A stretch of DNA of 64,000 nucleotides from positions 1,922,001 through 1,986,000 of the forward strand of contig CAWHKC010000004.1 of NCBI GenBank assembly GCA_963829835.1, read 5' to 3'. The notes under the pieces were generated by a model. It searched no databases. It saw only the letters and a list, made by a program, of their open reading frames with translations, and was not told where the DNA came from. The position numbers and the translations under genes are program-made. Positions within the stretch are counted from its first letter, which is position 1. Each line of letters begins with the position of its first letter. Below, piece by piece: positions 1 through 8,584 of the stretch. Origin of the DNA: Berkiella sp963829835 (GTDB taxonomy: Bacteria; Pseudomonadota; Gammaproteobacteria; Berkiellales; Berkiellaceae).

Positions 1-449
1 TCTTCGCCTTGAGTTTTGAGAAAATGAAGCTCTGCTTGGCATTGAGCAACATCTTCAAAGAATAAAGCATTTTGTTCAAAATCAATATTATATTGTGATA
101 ATTGATTTTGAAGGTTATTCAGATCTTTATTGCGTTTATAATTTTGAACTTGCTCATTAAAGTATTCAAAATAATCATTGATAAGACTGGTCGCACTAAC
201 TAAGACCGTCGCCACTGGTACTGTTACAAGCAGTTCGCCCAATAGCCCAGCAGCAAGAATAATCGCAGCAATATGGCAAAGATAGAAGAGCGTTAATCCA
301 ATTCTTTTCTTTAGGGAGTTATTTTGCCGACCCTCAAAGCTCCAGAGATCTTTTAACCCCATGAGGGTGAAAATGAAACTAAAAAAAGTCGCTACAGGTT
401 CCCAGACTTTGAATACTGAGCTAAAGAAAGACTTGATTTTCGAATACAT
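1..449 (-). CDS. Membrane protein with C-terminal coiled-coil, 3' end beyond window
   Basis: An open frame reads leftward from an ATG at 449 and leaves the window still open, so only about 149 N-terminal residues are visible. It begins MYSKIKSFFSSVFKVWEP. A first hydrophobic stretch lies near residues 18-31. A long hydrophobic region follows at about 52-90 (LCHIAAIILAAGLLGELLV and onward), enough for two membrane passes. Residues about 95-145 are rich in Asn, Gln and Glu and look like a helical coiled coil. I do not recognise a family. A soluble coiled-coil tail behind a membrane anchor suits an inner-membrane or host-membrane protein, but this is inference. Confidence 0.7.
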   Translation of the reverse strand, partial: MYSKIKSFFSSVFKVWEPVATFFSFIFTLMGLKDLWSFEGRQNNSLKKRIGLTLFYLCHIAAIILAAGLLGELLVTVPVATVLVSATSLINDYFEYFNEQVQNYKRNKDLNNLQNQLSQYNIDFEQNALFFEDVAQCQAELHFLKTQGE

Positions 450-530
450 AAGCAAGCCAAATAAATACTTATAATGTAGAATTTACTACTCTAACTTCAG
501 TTGGGTGATGCGTCAACTAAATTCTGAGAA

Positions 531-827
531 TTAAGATGTTTTCTTTGAAATGGGGCTTCTTTCAAATCGTTTTTTGATGAGTTCTTTAATATTCTCACGT
601 TCTAAGATGGGTTCAATTTTTATAAATAGGTCTGTAACACCATTACCAGAGTAAGCATTTATCTTGATGCCTCCATCAACGTTCATTTTAAAACGGATGT
701 GCCCCGGAGGGTATTTGTGTCTACAACTCTCTGAAATACCAATCACAACTTTGGTGACATAGGGGAGATCTTGGATCCAGGCGATGTTGTGTTTTACATC
801 TTTATCTAAGCTCTTATGTCGACTCAT
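531..827 (-). CDS. Small basic conserved-looking hypothetical protein
   Basis: A 98-residue protein starting MSRHKSLDKD at an ATG at 827. A GTG six codons upstream (845) is a possible alternative start. It is soluble and basic at both ends, with a central segment (ESCRHKYPPGHIRFKMNVDGG) that combines Cys, His and Gly as small nucleic-acid- or metal-binding proteins often do. No signal peptide or membrane segment is seen. I do not recognise the family. It stands alone, reading toward the membrane-protein gene at the left edge. The codon pattern and even composition favour a real gene. Confidence 0.6.
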   Translation of the reverse strand: MSRHKSLDKDVKHNIAWIQDLPYVTKVVIGISESCRHKYPPGHIRFKMNVDGGIKINAYSGNGVTDLFIKIEPILERENIKELIKKRFERSPISKKTS

Positions 828-1020
828 TTTTGTCCAGATAGTCACAGCTCAAGTTGATGTTCATTATAGACCTTACAAGGCCTAATGAATGAGAGTTAAT
901 AATCGATCGCATACCACCAAGAAAGTTGAACAGCTTATTTTTGCCGGGATTTCCCTGATTGACTGAACAGTTGAAAGTTAGTAAGGTTACAAGAATCCAA
1001 ATCAGTACAGGTAAATACTT

Positions 1021-2070
1021 ATGCCTTCAATAAAACTCCATCTTGAAACAGTTCCAAACCAAGACGAACCTATAAAAGAACTCTCTAAATCGAAAGTTAT
1101 TTCTAGCAATGGAAAAGTGGGCAGAATAGTTCATGAAGATAAGCTAAACATGGATGTTAATGTCAAATTCGATATATTTTCAACGCCGGCCAAAGATATG
1201 GAGATGAATCAAACTCTTAGCTTTAAAGATCAAAGTGCGTTTGAAAAAGAATGCCGAAAACAATTGAAACTTTTTAGTGCTCATCCCAATGTTGCAGCTG
1301 CAAGGAAAAAAGATAACTTTCGTCAAATTATGCGTTTTGAAAAAACAGATTTTATGCGCCCACTCCCAGATTACGTCATTGAGTCTATTGCCAAAATACT
1401 GATTGAAGAAAAAGCGACCACAGAACTTTCTTTTGCAAAGAAAAACACCCCTTTTTCTGTTGAGCAAACAAAGCTATTAGTAGAAAAAATGCAACATGAC
1501 AAAAATAATCTTCCACTCACTGCTAATAGTAATAAAAAATTCCTGAGTGCTTGCAAGGCATTATTATTTATTGGGGTTGTGACCGCCCTTCTATCCTTAA
1601 CTATGCAGGCATCTTTTTTAACCTATTTAGTACTAGGGAGCGTTATAGCTTTTGCGCTTAATAAAGGTTTAAACTTTTTACTTGATGTTAATGCAAGAAG
1701 CTACAATACACCGGATAAAATAAAAGCAATTACTAACGTAAATGTACAAAAAGCATTGTATGCAGGTTGTGCCAAAGGATTATTAAGTCATTACACGCAT
1801 CTTATGCATCCTTTAGCATTGTTGGCGGGCTTTAAAATCCGTCAAGATAATAATGCCGTTTTGATAGCTGAGATAGAGAAATTTAATCCACAACCCAATG
1901 TTAATGTAGCGCAAGTTGTGCCAGTACTGCCTCCAACGCAACGAGATCTTTGTTTAAAAGCAATACTGAATCGCAATAATCCAAAGCCTATTATAGTGAC
2001 GCCGCCGGCTGCTGAAAAAATAACGGCTATAGAGCCACCAAAGCCAAGCCTATCTTCTCCAAAACCTTAA
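1021..2070 (+). CDS. Hypothetical protein with two membrane segments and Pro-rich tail
   Basis: A 349-residue protein. Residues 1-175 are polar and charged. Residues about 178-222 hold two adjacent hydrophobic helices (LLFIGVVTALLSLTMQAS, then FLTYLVLGSVIAFAL), forming a probable membrane hairpin. The remaining cytosolic-like part ends in a proline-rich tail (PPKPSLSSPKP). A hairpin in mid-protein is common in effectors that insert into host membranes, but no recognisable domain supports that here. The start has only a weak ribosome site. It is followed after 118 bases by gabD. Confidence 0.7.
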   Translation: MPSIKLHLETVPNQDEPIKELSKSKVISSNGKVGRIVHEDKLNMDVNVKFDIFSTPAKDMEMNQTLSFKDQSAFEKECRKQLKLFSAHPNVAAARKKDNFRQIMRFEKTDFMRPLPDYVIESIAKILIEEKATTELSFAKKNTPFSVEQTKLLVEKMQHDKNNLPLTANSNKKFLSACKALLFIGVVTALLSLTMQASFLTYLVLGSVIAFALNKGLNFLLDVNARSYNTPDKIKAITNVNVQKALYAGCAKGLLSHYTHLMHPLALLAGFKIRQDNNAVLIAEIEKFNPQPNVNVAQVVPVLPPTQRDLCLKAILNRNNPKPIIVTPPAAEKITAIEPPKPSLSSPKP

Positions 2071-2116
2071 AAATTGACGTTCACTGCCTCTAATACAATT
2101 TATACTTTTCAAAGCG

Positions 2117-2145
2117 TGATCTAATTTTAATCATTAATTAGATCA
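2117..2145. promoter_or_regulatory. 10-bp inverted repeat upstream of gabD
   Basis: Arms TGATCTAATT (2117-2126) and AATTAGATCA (2136-2145) are perfect inverted repeats around 9 bases. They lie 43 bases before the gabD ATG and 47 after the preceding stop. There is no T-run after the dyad, so an operator is at least as likely as a terminator. A TATAAA-like hexamer follows near 2168. Confidence 0.4.
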
Positions 2146-2188
2146 GCGCCGCCTATCTTTATACTGGTATAAAATAGAGGAATTCGTC

Positions 2189-3649
2189 ATGCAAGGTATT
2201 AAAAACAAAATTCTGTTTAAGGAAGCATGTTACATAAATGGTTCATGGGTGCAAGCACAAAGCGGCAAAACGATTTCGGTGTCTAATCCATTTGATGACT
2301 CTCCTTTGGGAAAAGTACCCGAATGTGGTCAAACCGAAACTAAGCAAGCTATCGATTCTGCATACACAGCCTGGGATAAATGGAAAGCTTTAACTGCGAA
2401 TGAACGAGCACAACTGCTTTGGAAGTGGGCTCAACTCATTGACGAGAACAAAGATGACCTTGCTAAAATCATGACCCTTGAACAAGGAAAGCCACTTTCA
2501 GAATCATTGGGTGAAATTAATTACGCGAATGATTTTGTGAAATGGTATGCCGAGGAGGGGCGTCGTGCGTATGGAGATATTATTCCATCAGATAAAGCAA
2601 ATCAGCATCTAGTGGTCATAAAACAACCGGTCGGTGTGGTTGCGGCAATAACGCCCTGGAATTTTCCTGCAGCAATGATTACTCGCAAAATAGCACCAGC
2701 CTTATGCGTTGGATGTACGGTAGTCGTTAAACCAGACTCATCAACTCCCTTTAGTGCATTCGCTTTGACAGCATTAGCAGAACTTGCGGGATTTCCAGCG
2801 GGAGTGATTAATGTACTGACGGGTAATTCTCAAATCATTGGCGCAGAAATGACCTCTAATCCACTTATACGTAAACTGTCCTTTACCGGTTCAACAAAAG
2901 TGGGAAGTTTACTCATGTCGCAATGCGCTCCTACTATCAAAAAATTAAGTTTAGAGTTAGGAGGCAATGCGCCGTTTATTGTATTTGATGATGCGGATTT
3001 AGATGAGGCAGTGAAAGGGGCAATAGCTTCAAAATTCCGTAACACAGGACAAACTTGCGTTTGTGCAAATCGAATATTAGTCCAAGACACCATATATGAT
3101 GAATTCAGCAGAAAATTTGTGCAAGCAGTAAAACAATTAAAAGTCGGTAATGGGTTAGAACAAGGTATTCAACAAGGACCCTTGATTAATAAAGCGGCGC
3201 TTGAAAAAGTAAAAGCACATATTCAAGATGCGACCTCTAAAGGGGCTGAGATCGTTTGTGGTGGTAGACCTCATTCCCTTGGCGGCTTATTTTTTGAACC
3301 AACCGTTCTGACGGAAGTCAATGCTTCAATGTTAATTGCCAAAGAAGAGACTTTTGGCCCTGTTGCGCCATTGTTTAGATTTAAAACCGATAATGATGCC
3401 ATCAAAATGGCCAATGATACTAACTTTGGATTAGCCTCTTATTTTTATAGCAATAATATGGATAGAATTTGGCGAATAGCAGAAAATTTAGAATATGGTA
3501 TGGTTGGTATTAACACCGGCATCATTTCAACTGCCTGCGCACCGTTTGGAGGCGTTAAACTATCGGGCGTTGGGCGTGAAGGTTCAAGGTATGGCATTGA
3601 ACCCTATCTAGAAATAAAATATTTATGCATGCAATCGAAACCAGTTTAA
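2189..3649 (+). CDS. gabD: Succinate-semialdehyde dehydrogenase (NADP+)
   Basis: A 486-residue aldehyde dehydrogenase, the normal length for GabD, which oxidises succinate semialdehyde to succinate in the cytosol at the end of GABA breakdown. Visible hallmarks are the substrate/cofactor segment TPWNFPAAMITRKIAPAL, the glycine-rich FTGSTKVG, the general base Glu256 in LSLELGGNAPF, and the catalytic loop GQTCVCANR with Cys290 and Cys292. The E256/C290 positions lie two residues from E254/C288 of E. coli GabD, and the CVCANR signature is typical of GabD within the superfamily. The start is preceded by AGAGGA. No gabT lies beside it. The 3' end continues directly into a tandem repeat. Confidence 0.93.
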   Translation: MQGIKNKILFKEACYINGSWVQAQSGKTISVSNPFDDSPLGKVPECGQTETKQAIDSAYTAWDKWKALTANERAQLLWKWAQLIDENKDDLAKIMTLEQGKPLSESLGEINYANDFVKWYAEEGRRAYGDIIPSDKANQHLVVIKQPVGVVAAITPWNFPAAMITRKIAPALCVGCTVVVKPDSSTPFSAFALTALAELAGFPAGVINVLTGNSQIIGAEMTSNPLIRKLSFTGSTKVGSLLMSQCAPTIKKLSLELGGNAPFIVFDDADLDEAVKGAIASKFRNTGQTCVCANRILVQDTIYDEFSRKFVQAVKQLKVGNGLEQGIQQGPLINKAALEKVKAHIQDATSKGAEIVCGGRPHSLGGLFFEPTVLTEVNASMLIAKEETFGPVAPLFRFKTDNDAIKMANDTNFGLASYFYSNNMDRIWRIAENLEYGMVGINTGIISTACAPFGGVKLSGVGREGSRYGIEPYLEIKYLCMQSKPV

Positions 3650-3905
3650 ATTTATGCAGCGTTGCCTGCGCTCTTTCACCCTAGTCATGTACCAAAGCGT
3701 ACACTCCTAGGGATTCATTCGCTTGGCGCCTTGCCTAAATTCAAACTGATTCGATTGCGCAATCGAAACCAGTTTAAATTTATGCAGCGTTGCCTGCGCT
3801 CTTTCACCCTAGTCATGTACCAAAGCGTACACTCCTAGGGATTCATTCGCTTGGCGCCTTGCCTAAATTCAAACTGATTCGATTGCGCAATCAAAGCCAG
3901 TTTAA
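3632..3905. repeat. 128-bp tandem repeat of a palindromic element at the gabD 3' end
   Basis: Two full units (3632-3759 and 3760-3887) and the first ~18 bases of a third (from 3888) repeat with a 128-base period. The first unit begins inside the last codons of gabD. Each unit is itself an imperfect palindrome: its start (CAATCGAAACCAGTTTAAAT) mirrors its end (CTAAATTCAAACTGATTCGA), and an inner pair CCCTAG...CTAGGG flanks GTAC motifs. It could fold into a long hairpin and act as a terminator or a REP-like extragenic element. Confidence 0.85.
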
Positions 3906-4000
3906 ATAGTGTAAATAATCCATTTCAAAGGTCTGTCTTTATTGAACTATAAGCCGCTTTATGAGGTCTCTATAGATATAGAGTATCCCATGAGTAGCCT

Positions 4001-5476
4001 ATGGCAAATGAACCTCCCGCAAAAAATCTAAGCGCAATCCAAGTTCTTTTTGAATCTGTCTCACCCATTCGTCCCTACCATATTGATCCTTTAGAAGATC
4101 CTAAAGAAGTATGGGAAAGACTGATCAGCGACTTAAAAGATCAATTTACACAAATTAAAAATATCACTTTGAGTTCTGAAGTAGAATCAAATGAAGACAC
4201 TGAATCATTATTAAAGTGGTTTAAAGAATTTGTTGAATTGACAAGAGAAAAAGGGATAGGTGTTCAATTAGCGATAGAAGCGCAAGCAGCTCATAATCAT
4301 TCAATTATTTCCGAATTTATTGATAATTTAAAAGAGTTAATCGAAAAGATAAAAGAAATTCATACTCTTATACCTAAAAATGAAATTCTGCTGCTAGCAT
4401 TAGAATTATCCGAGAGAGGGGTTGAGGATTTGCATTCAATTCTAACTGAAAATGAAGAGGATTCAGTACAGTTAGAAAAAGCGGAAGAAGCTTTTGCTGA
4501 AAAATATAGTACAGCTGCTTTGTTGTTAAGTCGAGCCATGTGGGAAGAAGGAGAGTTAGAAGCAGAAGAAGAGGAAAAAGAAGAGAAGGAGAAAGGTGAA
4601 GAAGATGAAGAGGAAATTGAGTTCGAAGAGGATGAAGAAGACGAGGAAGGAGAAGAAGAAGAAGAAGAACTTGAGGAACTAGAGGAAGTTGAAGAACTTG
4701 AAGAGGCGGAAGAAGCTGAAGAAGCAGAGGAAGCTGAAGAGGGCGAAGAAGCTGAAGAAGCAGAGGAAGCTGAAGAGGGCGAAGAAGCTGAAGAAGGCGA
4801 AGAAGCTGAAGAAGCAGAGGAAGCAGAAGAAGCAGAGGAAGCTGAAGAGGCTGAAGAAGCAGAGGAAGCTGAAGAAGGCGAGGAAGCAATCGAGGAGGAA
4901 GGCGAAGAAGCTGAAGAAGCAGAGGAAGCTGAAGAGGGCGAGGAAGCTGAAGAGGGCGAAGAAGAGGAGGAAGGTGAAGAAGAGGAGGAAGGTGAAGAAG
5001 AGGAGGAGGGCAAAGAAGAAGGTGAAGAAGAAGGGGAGGAAGAACATGAGGAACACGAGGAACACGAGGAACATGAGGAACATGAGGAACATGAGGAACA
5101 TGAGGAACATGAGGAACATGAGGAACATGAGGAACATGAGGAGCACGAGGAACACGAGGAACACGAGGAACACGAGGAACACGAGGAACACGAGGAACAC
5201 GAGGAACACGAGGAACACGAGGAACACGAGGAACACGAGGAACACGAGGAACATGCAGAACATGGGGAACAAGAACATGAGGAACATAGTGCAACTGAAC
5301 ATTTAGTAGGAATATTGCATGATGCGCATGTTCAAGAGAAAAAAAGTGAAGATATGCGTCATGAATTAATTTTTGATCACTTCGACAATAAACCATATCT
5401 TCAAAAGACGACAGCGTTACCAAAAGCTGATGAGAAGGAAAATGACCATGAAAGTGAGGAACCAAAAAATCGCTAA
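4001..5476 (+). CDS. Very acidic low-complexity repeat protein
   Basis: A 491-residue protein. Residues 1-180 are ordinary and helical. Residues about 185-345 are almost only Glu, Ala and Gly (EEAEEAEEGEEAEE pattern). Residues 348-425 are Glu-His-Glu triplets encoded by 23 consecutive 9-bp units from 5042. The last 65 residues are mixed again (KKSEDMRHELIFDHF). It has no signal peptide. Such an acidic, His-spaced tract could bind metal ions or basic proteins, but no function is known to me. The same purine-rich tract leaves long open frames on the other strand and frames, which I treat as by-products. Repeat number is probably variable between strains. Confidence 0.8.
   Translation: MANEPPAKNLSAIQVLFESVSPIRPYHIDPLEDPKEVWERLISDLKDQFTQIKNITLSSEVESNEDTESLLKWFKEFVELTREKGIGVQLAIEAQAAHNHSIISEFIDNLKELIEKIKEIHTLIPKNEILLLALELSERGVEDLHSILTENEEDSVQLEKAEEAFAEKYSTAALLLSRAMWEEGELEAEEEEKEEKEKGEEDEEEIEFEEDEEDEEGEEEEEELEELEEVEELEEAEEAEEAEEAEEGEEAEEAEEAEEGEEAEEGEEAEEAEEAEEAEEAEEAEEAEEAEEGEEAIEEEGEEAEEAEEAEEGEEAEEGEEEEEGEEEEEGEEEEEGKEEGEEEGEEEHEEHEEHEEHEEHEEHEEHEEHEEHEEHEEHEEHEEHEEHEEHEEHEEHEEHEEHEEHEEHEEHEEHEEHAEHGEQEHEEHSATEHLVGILHDAHVQEKKSEDMRHELIFDHFDNKPYLQKTTALPKADEKENDHESEEPKNR
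5042..5253 (+). repeat. Coding 9-bp minisatellite (Glu-His-Glu)
   Basis: Twenty-three consecutive units GAACATGAG or GAACACGAG (one GAG CAC GAG variant), in frame with the host gene, run from 5042 to 5248 and fade into degenerate copies. CAT-type units cluster at the 5' half and CAC-type units at the 3' half, as expected from local expansion by slippage or unequal exchange. Confidence 0.9.
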
Positions 5477-5579
5477 TTTTCTATCTTAATATCGTTGTTA
5501 TACACGAATGTGCTGTTGGGAACTTTTATCCATTAATAACCGTCTTATAAATATAACATATCAAATAAAGGAACATATT

Positions 5580-6248
5580 ATGAGGTCACTCATAATTGCA
5601 ATAGGTTTGTTTTGTACGAGTATTTGTTATGCCGTAGATCCCAGGCAAGAAGCACAACAAAATGCTGTTCAACCAGAACAACATCATGCTGCTCCACAAG
5701 GAGCTATTTCTCAAGCAATCACACCTCACCAAGAGCATCGTCAAAATGCACAAAGTGGAAGGGTGCAAGGTGCAATAGTTCAACAGAATCAGACTGGCAA
5801 TATCCCAGAAGGTAGAGCGCAAAATATTCCACATGAACAACGTAATCAAAATGCTCCCCAAAATGGAACTGTTCAAGGTTCAGTTGTACAAGGAGGAGTG
5901 CAAGGAACTGCTCAGGGAGGAACTACTCAGAGTGGAAATGGGCAGGTTTATTGGAAGAATTCAAATGAATATCATCGTCATCACCATGATCACAACAATA
6001 ATACAACAGTCATTATCCAAGGCTATCCCTATGGTTATACTGAAACGGTTCCCTATGATGATGATGAAAGTGCTTATTATGCACCTGCGCCCTACGTCAG
6101 TAATGTCAGTTCCTATTATGATCCAGATGGTAATCTTGTATATTATTATACTGATGAAAACGGTGATACGGTCTACTACAACATCGATGCAAACGGGAAT
6201 AAGATCTTTTTTTATCTAGATGAAATGGGAAATAAAAATTATTACTAG
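5580..6248 (+). CDS. Exported Gln-rich protein with C-terminal Tyr/Asp-Gly repeats
   Basis: A 222-residue protein with a clean signal peptide (MRSLIIAIGLFCTSICYA, cleavage probably after CYA). The ATG at 5580 is chosen because AAAGGAAC precedes it and the signal peptide starts there; an upstream ATG at 5508 would bury the signal. The mature part is Gln-rich with VQG/AQG motifs, then a His cluster (YHRHHHDHNNN). At the end are three to four copies of a roughly 14-residue DxNGxxxYYxxD motif (DPDGNLVYYYTDENGDTVYY). Asp-Gly-Asn spacing hints at calcium binding, but that is inference. It belongs to a run of small exported proteins with the next two genes. Confidence 0.75.
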   Translation: MRSLIIAIGLFCTSICYAVDPRQEAQQNAVQPEQHHAAPQGAISQAITPHQEHRQNAQSGRVQGAIVQQNQTGNIPEGRAQNIPHEQRNQNAPQNGTVQGSVVQGGVQGTAQGGTTQSGNGQVYWKNSNEYHRHHHDHNNNTTVIIQGYPYGYTETVPYDDDESAYYAPAPYVSNVSSYYDPDGNLVYYYTDENGDTVYYNIDANGNKIFFYLDEMGNKNYY

Positions 6249-6338
6249 AGAGTTTTCCACCTTTGTTGTATTTACTTCATTTTGAACTTTTTTAATGCTT
6301 TTCTGGTCAAAAAGATAGAAGCGACGACGGGAGGCGTT

Positions 6339-6893
6339 ATGAACAAAAAATGGCTTTTATTTCTTATAGCTTTATCATCTACGACAGTTTGTTTTGCTGC
6401 TCACGGAGGTCATGGCGGCGGTGGCGGCGGTCATGCTTTTGCACGCGGTGGCGGTGGCGGTGGCGGTCACGCATTTGCCCACTTTGGTGGTGGCGGTGGA
6501 CACGCTTTTGCCCATCTTGGTGGTGGCGGTGGACACGCTTTTGCACATCTTGGTGGTCATGCCTTTTCTCGAGGCGCTATAGCGGGTAGACATTTTGCTC
6601 ATGTTAATCCCTATTTTGGAAGACATGGGTTTCATGACCATGCATATAATCATCATGGATATTATCACCATGGTTATGCTGGGAATCGATATTATGGAAA
6701 CCCTTATAATTACGGCTATTATCCACCATACTACTATGGATATGATCCTGATGATTATGGGTATTATTATTACGACTATCCTGATTATTACTATAACAAC
6801 ACTTATGCAGATGATGATTCAGGTTATTACGATAATAGTGTAGGCATTGATCCATTAGCAGCGATGTTTTTATCGATATTAGCAAACCATTAG
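6339..6893 (+). CDS. Exported Gly/His-rich and Tyr-rich protein
   Basis: A 184-residue protein starting MNKKWLLFLIALSSTTVCFA, a signal peptide. The ATG at 6339 has a strong GGGAGG site and is preferred to an in-frame upstream ATG at 6282. The mature part opens with GGGGGHAFAH repeats (about residues 22-75), then a His/Tyr-rich segment (YNHHGYYHHGYAGNRYYG) and a Tyr/Asp tract. No catalytic domain is visible. Repeated His suggests metal binding or an adhesive surface protein. It lies between two other small exported proteins on the same strand. Confidence 0.72.
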   Translation: MNKKWLLFLIALSSTTVCFAAHGGHGGGGGGHAFARGGGGGGGHAFAHFGGGGGHAFAHLGGGGGHAFAHLGGHAFSRGAIAGRHFAHVNPYFGRHGFHDHAYNHHGYYHHGYAGNRYYGNPYNYGYYPPYYYGYDPDDYGYYYYDYPDYYYNNTYADDDSGYYDNSVGIDPLAAMFLSILANH

Positions 6894-6942
6894 CAGAAGG
6901 ATTTGTATATTATTACTCTTTTTGAAAGCGGAGATACAACCT

Positions 6943-7494
6943 ATGAGTAAAAATATGTTATATCTAGCTCTTGTGTTAAGTGGATTGAATGCACCGCTTC
7001 ATGCGATGACGGGTGGTGATTGGTATACAAATTGTAGGGAGTTAATGGTTTTATCTGCCGCCCAACAAGAAAGTGCTCCAGCGGATAAAAAAATAAAATA
7101 TCGTGAATGTCAAATTGAGGCATATCAAGCTTTTTGCGATATTATAAGTTCTAGCAAAGTCAAAGCTAATGAAAAAAATGTAAACGATCAAACCAAAAAT
7201 GAACAAGATGGTAAAAGCTTAGCATTTTTAAACCAAGAAAGACAAGAAATTAGGATGAGTTGTCCTACTGGGAAACCATTTATTGCTGCTGTTAATGCAA
7301 TTGAAGAAACCGGAGGACCGGGATTTATTTATAAATGGTTACCTGCTTCTTATATCATTAAAAATGCATTGCAAAATAAGTATCCAACTTGCGTAAAGGT
7401 AAGAGAAGAGTTAAAAATATCAATTCAAGCAAAAGCTTGTTATGATTTTTGGCTTAACAATATTAATACAACTGAACAAAAATCACAGCGCTAA
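6943..7494 (+). CDS. Exported small Cys-containing protein, possibly Rap1a/Tai-like
   Basis: A 183-residue protein with a signal peptide (MSKNMLYLALVLSGLNAPLHA). The ATG at 6943 is preferred over 6922 because the signal sequence begins there. Cys residues are spread as C...C...C...C...C (NCREL, YRECQ, AFCDI, SCPTG, PTCVK). The stretch from SCPTG to YPTC resembles the Rap1a/Tai immunity fold, in which a CxP segment is followed by helices and a terminal Cys. That assignment rests on a loose pattern only. The gene converges on the RasGEF gene with 9 bases between stops. Confidence 0.6.
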   Translation: MSKNMLYLALVLSGLNAPLHAMTGGDWYTNCRELMVLSAAQQESAPADKKIKYRECQIEAYQAFCDIISSSKVKANEKNVNDQTKNEQDGKSLAFLNQERQEIRMSCPTGKPFIAAVNAIEETGGPGFIYKWLPASYIIKNALQNKYPTCVKVREELKISIQAKACYDFWLNNINTTEQKSQR

Positions 7495-7503
7495 TATAAG
7501 TTA

Positions 7504-8430
7504 CTAATATTTTTTTATTCTTAATTTAGGTATTTTAGAAATTTCAGGGAGGACAATAGCACTATTTGAAAATTGTGCATCAATATCATCATTATTTGAA
7601 AAAACGGTTTGTGCAGAAACGATCTTATCATAACCTATTGCTGTTCTCATGTTATTGATTTCAACAATATTGGCAAATGCATTAGGGCTTGGATTAGCTA
7701 CCGATGTTCTTGGAAGAATAGCCAAGGATAAATTGTATGCTTGTGTTTCATTCATTACTGGGGAAAGAGGGTGATTCGTTGCAACACTCGCCGGCGTACT
7801 TAACATGGACGTTTTAAAATTCTCAAAATTCTTAATTGCAGCGGTTCTTATTTTTATTTTTTGCCTTTCTAGCTGAGTCAATTGTTCTGAGGAGGCATCA
7901 TTTTGTGCTGTCATACCATCAGCATCCACAAAAGGTGCTAATACTGTAGTCATTAAAGGTACGACTGAACCATGAGCTAAACTATTCGATTGCGTTTCTT
8001 TCAAATGCTTTTGCTTATGTGAATTATCAAATAAGATTGTATGGTCAGCAAGAATTTTAGAAACAGGTTCATCCATAAGCACTTTTTGTAATCTACTAAT
8101 TGAGGCACAATTTAGCGTTGTATAAATTGCTTGTGAGCTTTGAAAATCTCCAATAGCGCTTAATTCTTTCATTAACACTGTATAAAATGTAAAGACTCCT
8201 TTTTGCTCATCCAATGACTTTGCAAGGAGAATGTCATCGCGCGTGATCATCTGAATTTTATTCCACCTCTGCATTACTGCTTTAATATTTGGGCATTTCT
8301 GCTCTCCATCGGTTTTGTCCCAACGACATCCCTCAAATTCTTTTGATTCAATTTTCAAGTAATCGTTAATTTGCATTTGTTTTAATTCTTGAGCTGCCAA
8401 TTTGGGATCGGTTTGAGTAGTAATAGGCAT
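7504..8430 (-). CDS. RasGEF (CDC25-homology) domain protein, candidate effector
   Basis: A 308-residue protein from the ATG at 8430, preceded by GAGG; an ATG five codons upstream (8445) is possible. Residues about 8-200 follow the catalytic RasGEF domain segment by segment. They show an opening (ELKQMQINDYLKIESKEFEG) like 'LTLLE..LY..I.P.EL.G', then WDKTDGEQKCPNI, the GDFQSSQAIYTTLNCASISR motif equal to 'NFN....I..AMNSSPVYRL', and VVPLMTTVLAPFVDADGM equal to 'PFFG.YLT....TEEG'. RasGEF domains load GTP onto Ras-family GTPases, which bacteria lack, so the target would be in a eukaryotic host. Secretion is inferred; no signal peptide is present. Confidence 0.75.
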   Translation of the reverse strand: MPITTQTDPKLAAQELKQMQINDYLKIESKEFEGCRWDKTDGEQKCPNIKAVMQRWNKIQMITRDDILLAKSLDEQKGVFTFYTVLMKELSAIGDFQSSQAIYTTLNCASISRLQKVLMDEPVSKILADHTILFDNSHKQKHLKETQSNSLAHGSVVPLMTTVLAPFVDADGMTAQNDASSEQLTQLERQKIKIRTAAIKNFENFKTSMLSTPASVATNHPLSPVMNETQAYNLSLAILPRTSVANPSPNAFANIVEINNMRTAIGYDKIVSAQTVFSNNDDIDAQFSNSAIVLPEISKIPKLRIKKY

Positions 8431-8584
8431 GTTAGACCTCAACATGGTTAATGAAAGGAAGACTACTTTAAGTATAGGTCAGCTAATTCGATGTCGTGAT
8501 GGTAGTTCGTATAGTTGTCTGGCAATTTTTGCAGCTGTTCCGATTAATTTTTGCTATAGTTATAAGAGAGTTTTTTACTAAGAT

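Noticed and set aside
5042..5253. CRISPR-like short repeats
   Set aside because: The 9-bp units are contiguous and in frame in a coding region; there are no spacers.
4374..5465. Long minus-strand and other-frame ORFs opposite the acidic protein gene
   Set aside because: They arise from the purine-rich repeats. Their products are monotonous (Pro-Arg, Phe-Leu or Arg-Lys) and have no ribosome site or independent codon pattern.
6350..6885. Alternative-frame ORFs within the Gly/His-rich gene
   Set aside because: Products are low-complexity shadows of the Gly-rich repeats; only the chosen frame has a signal peptide and a ribosome site.
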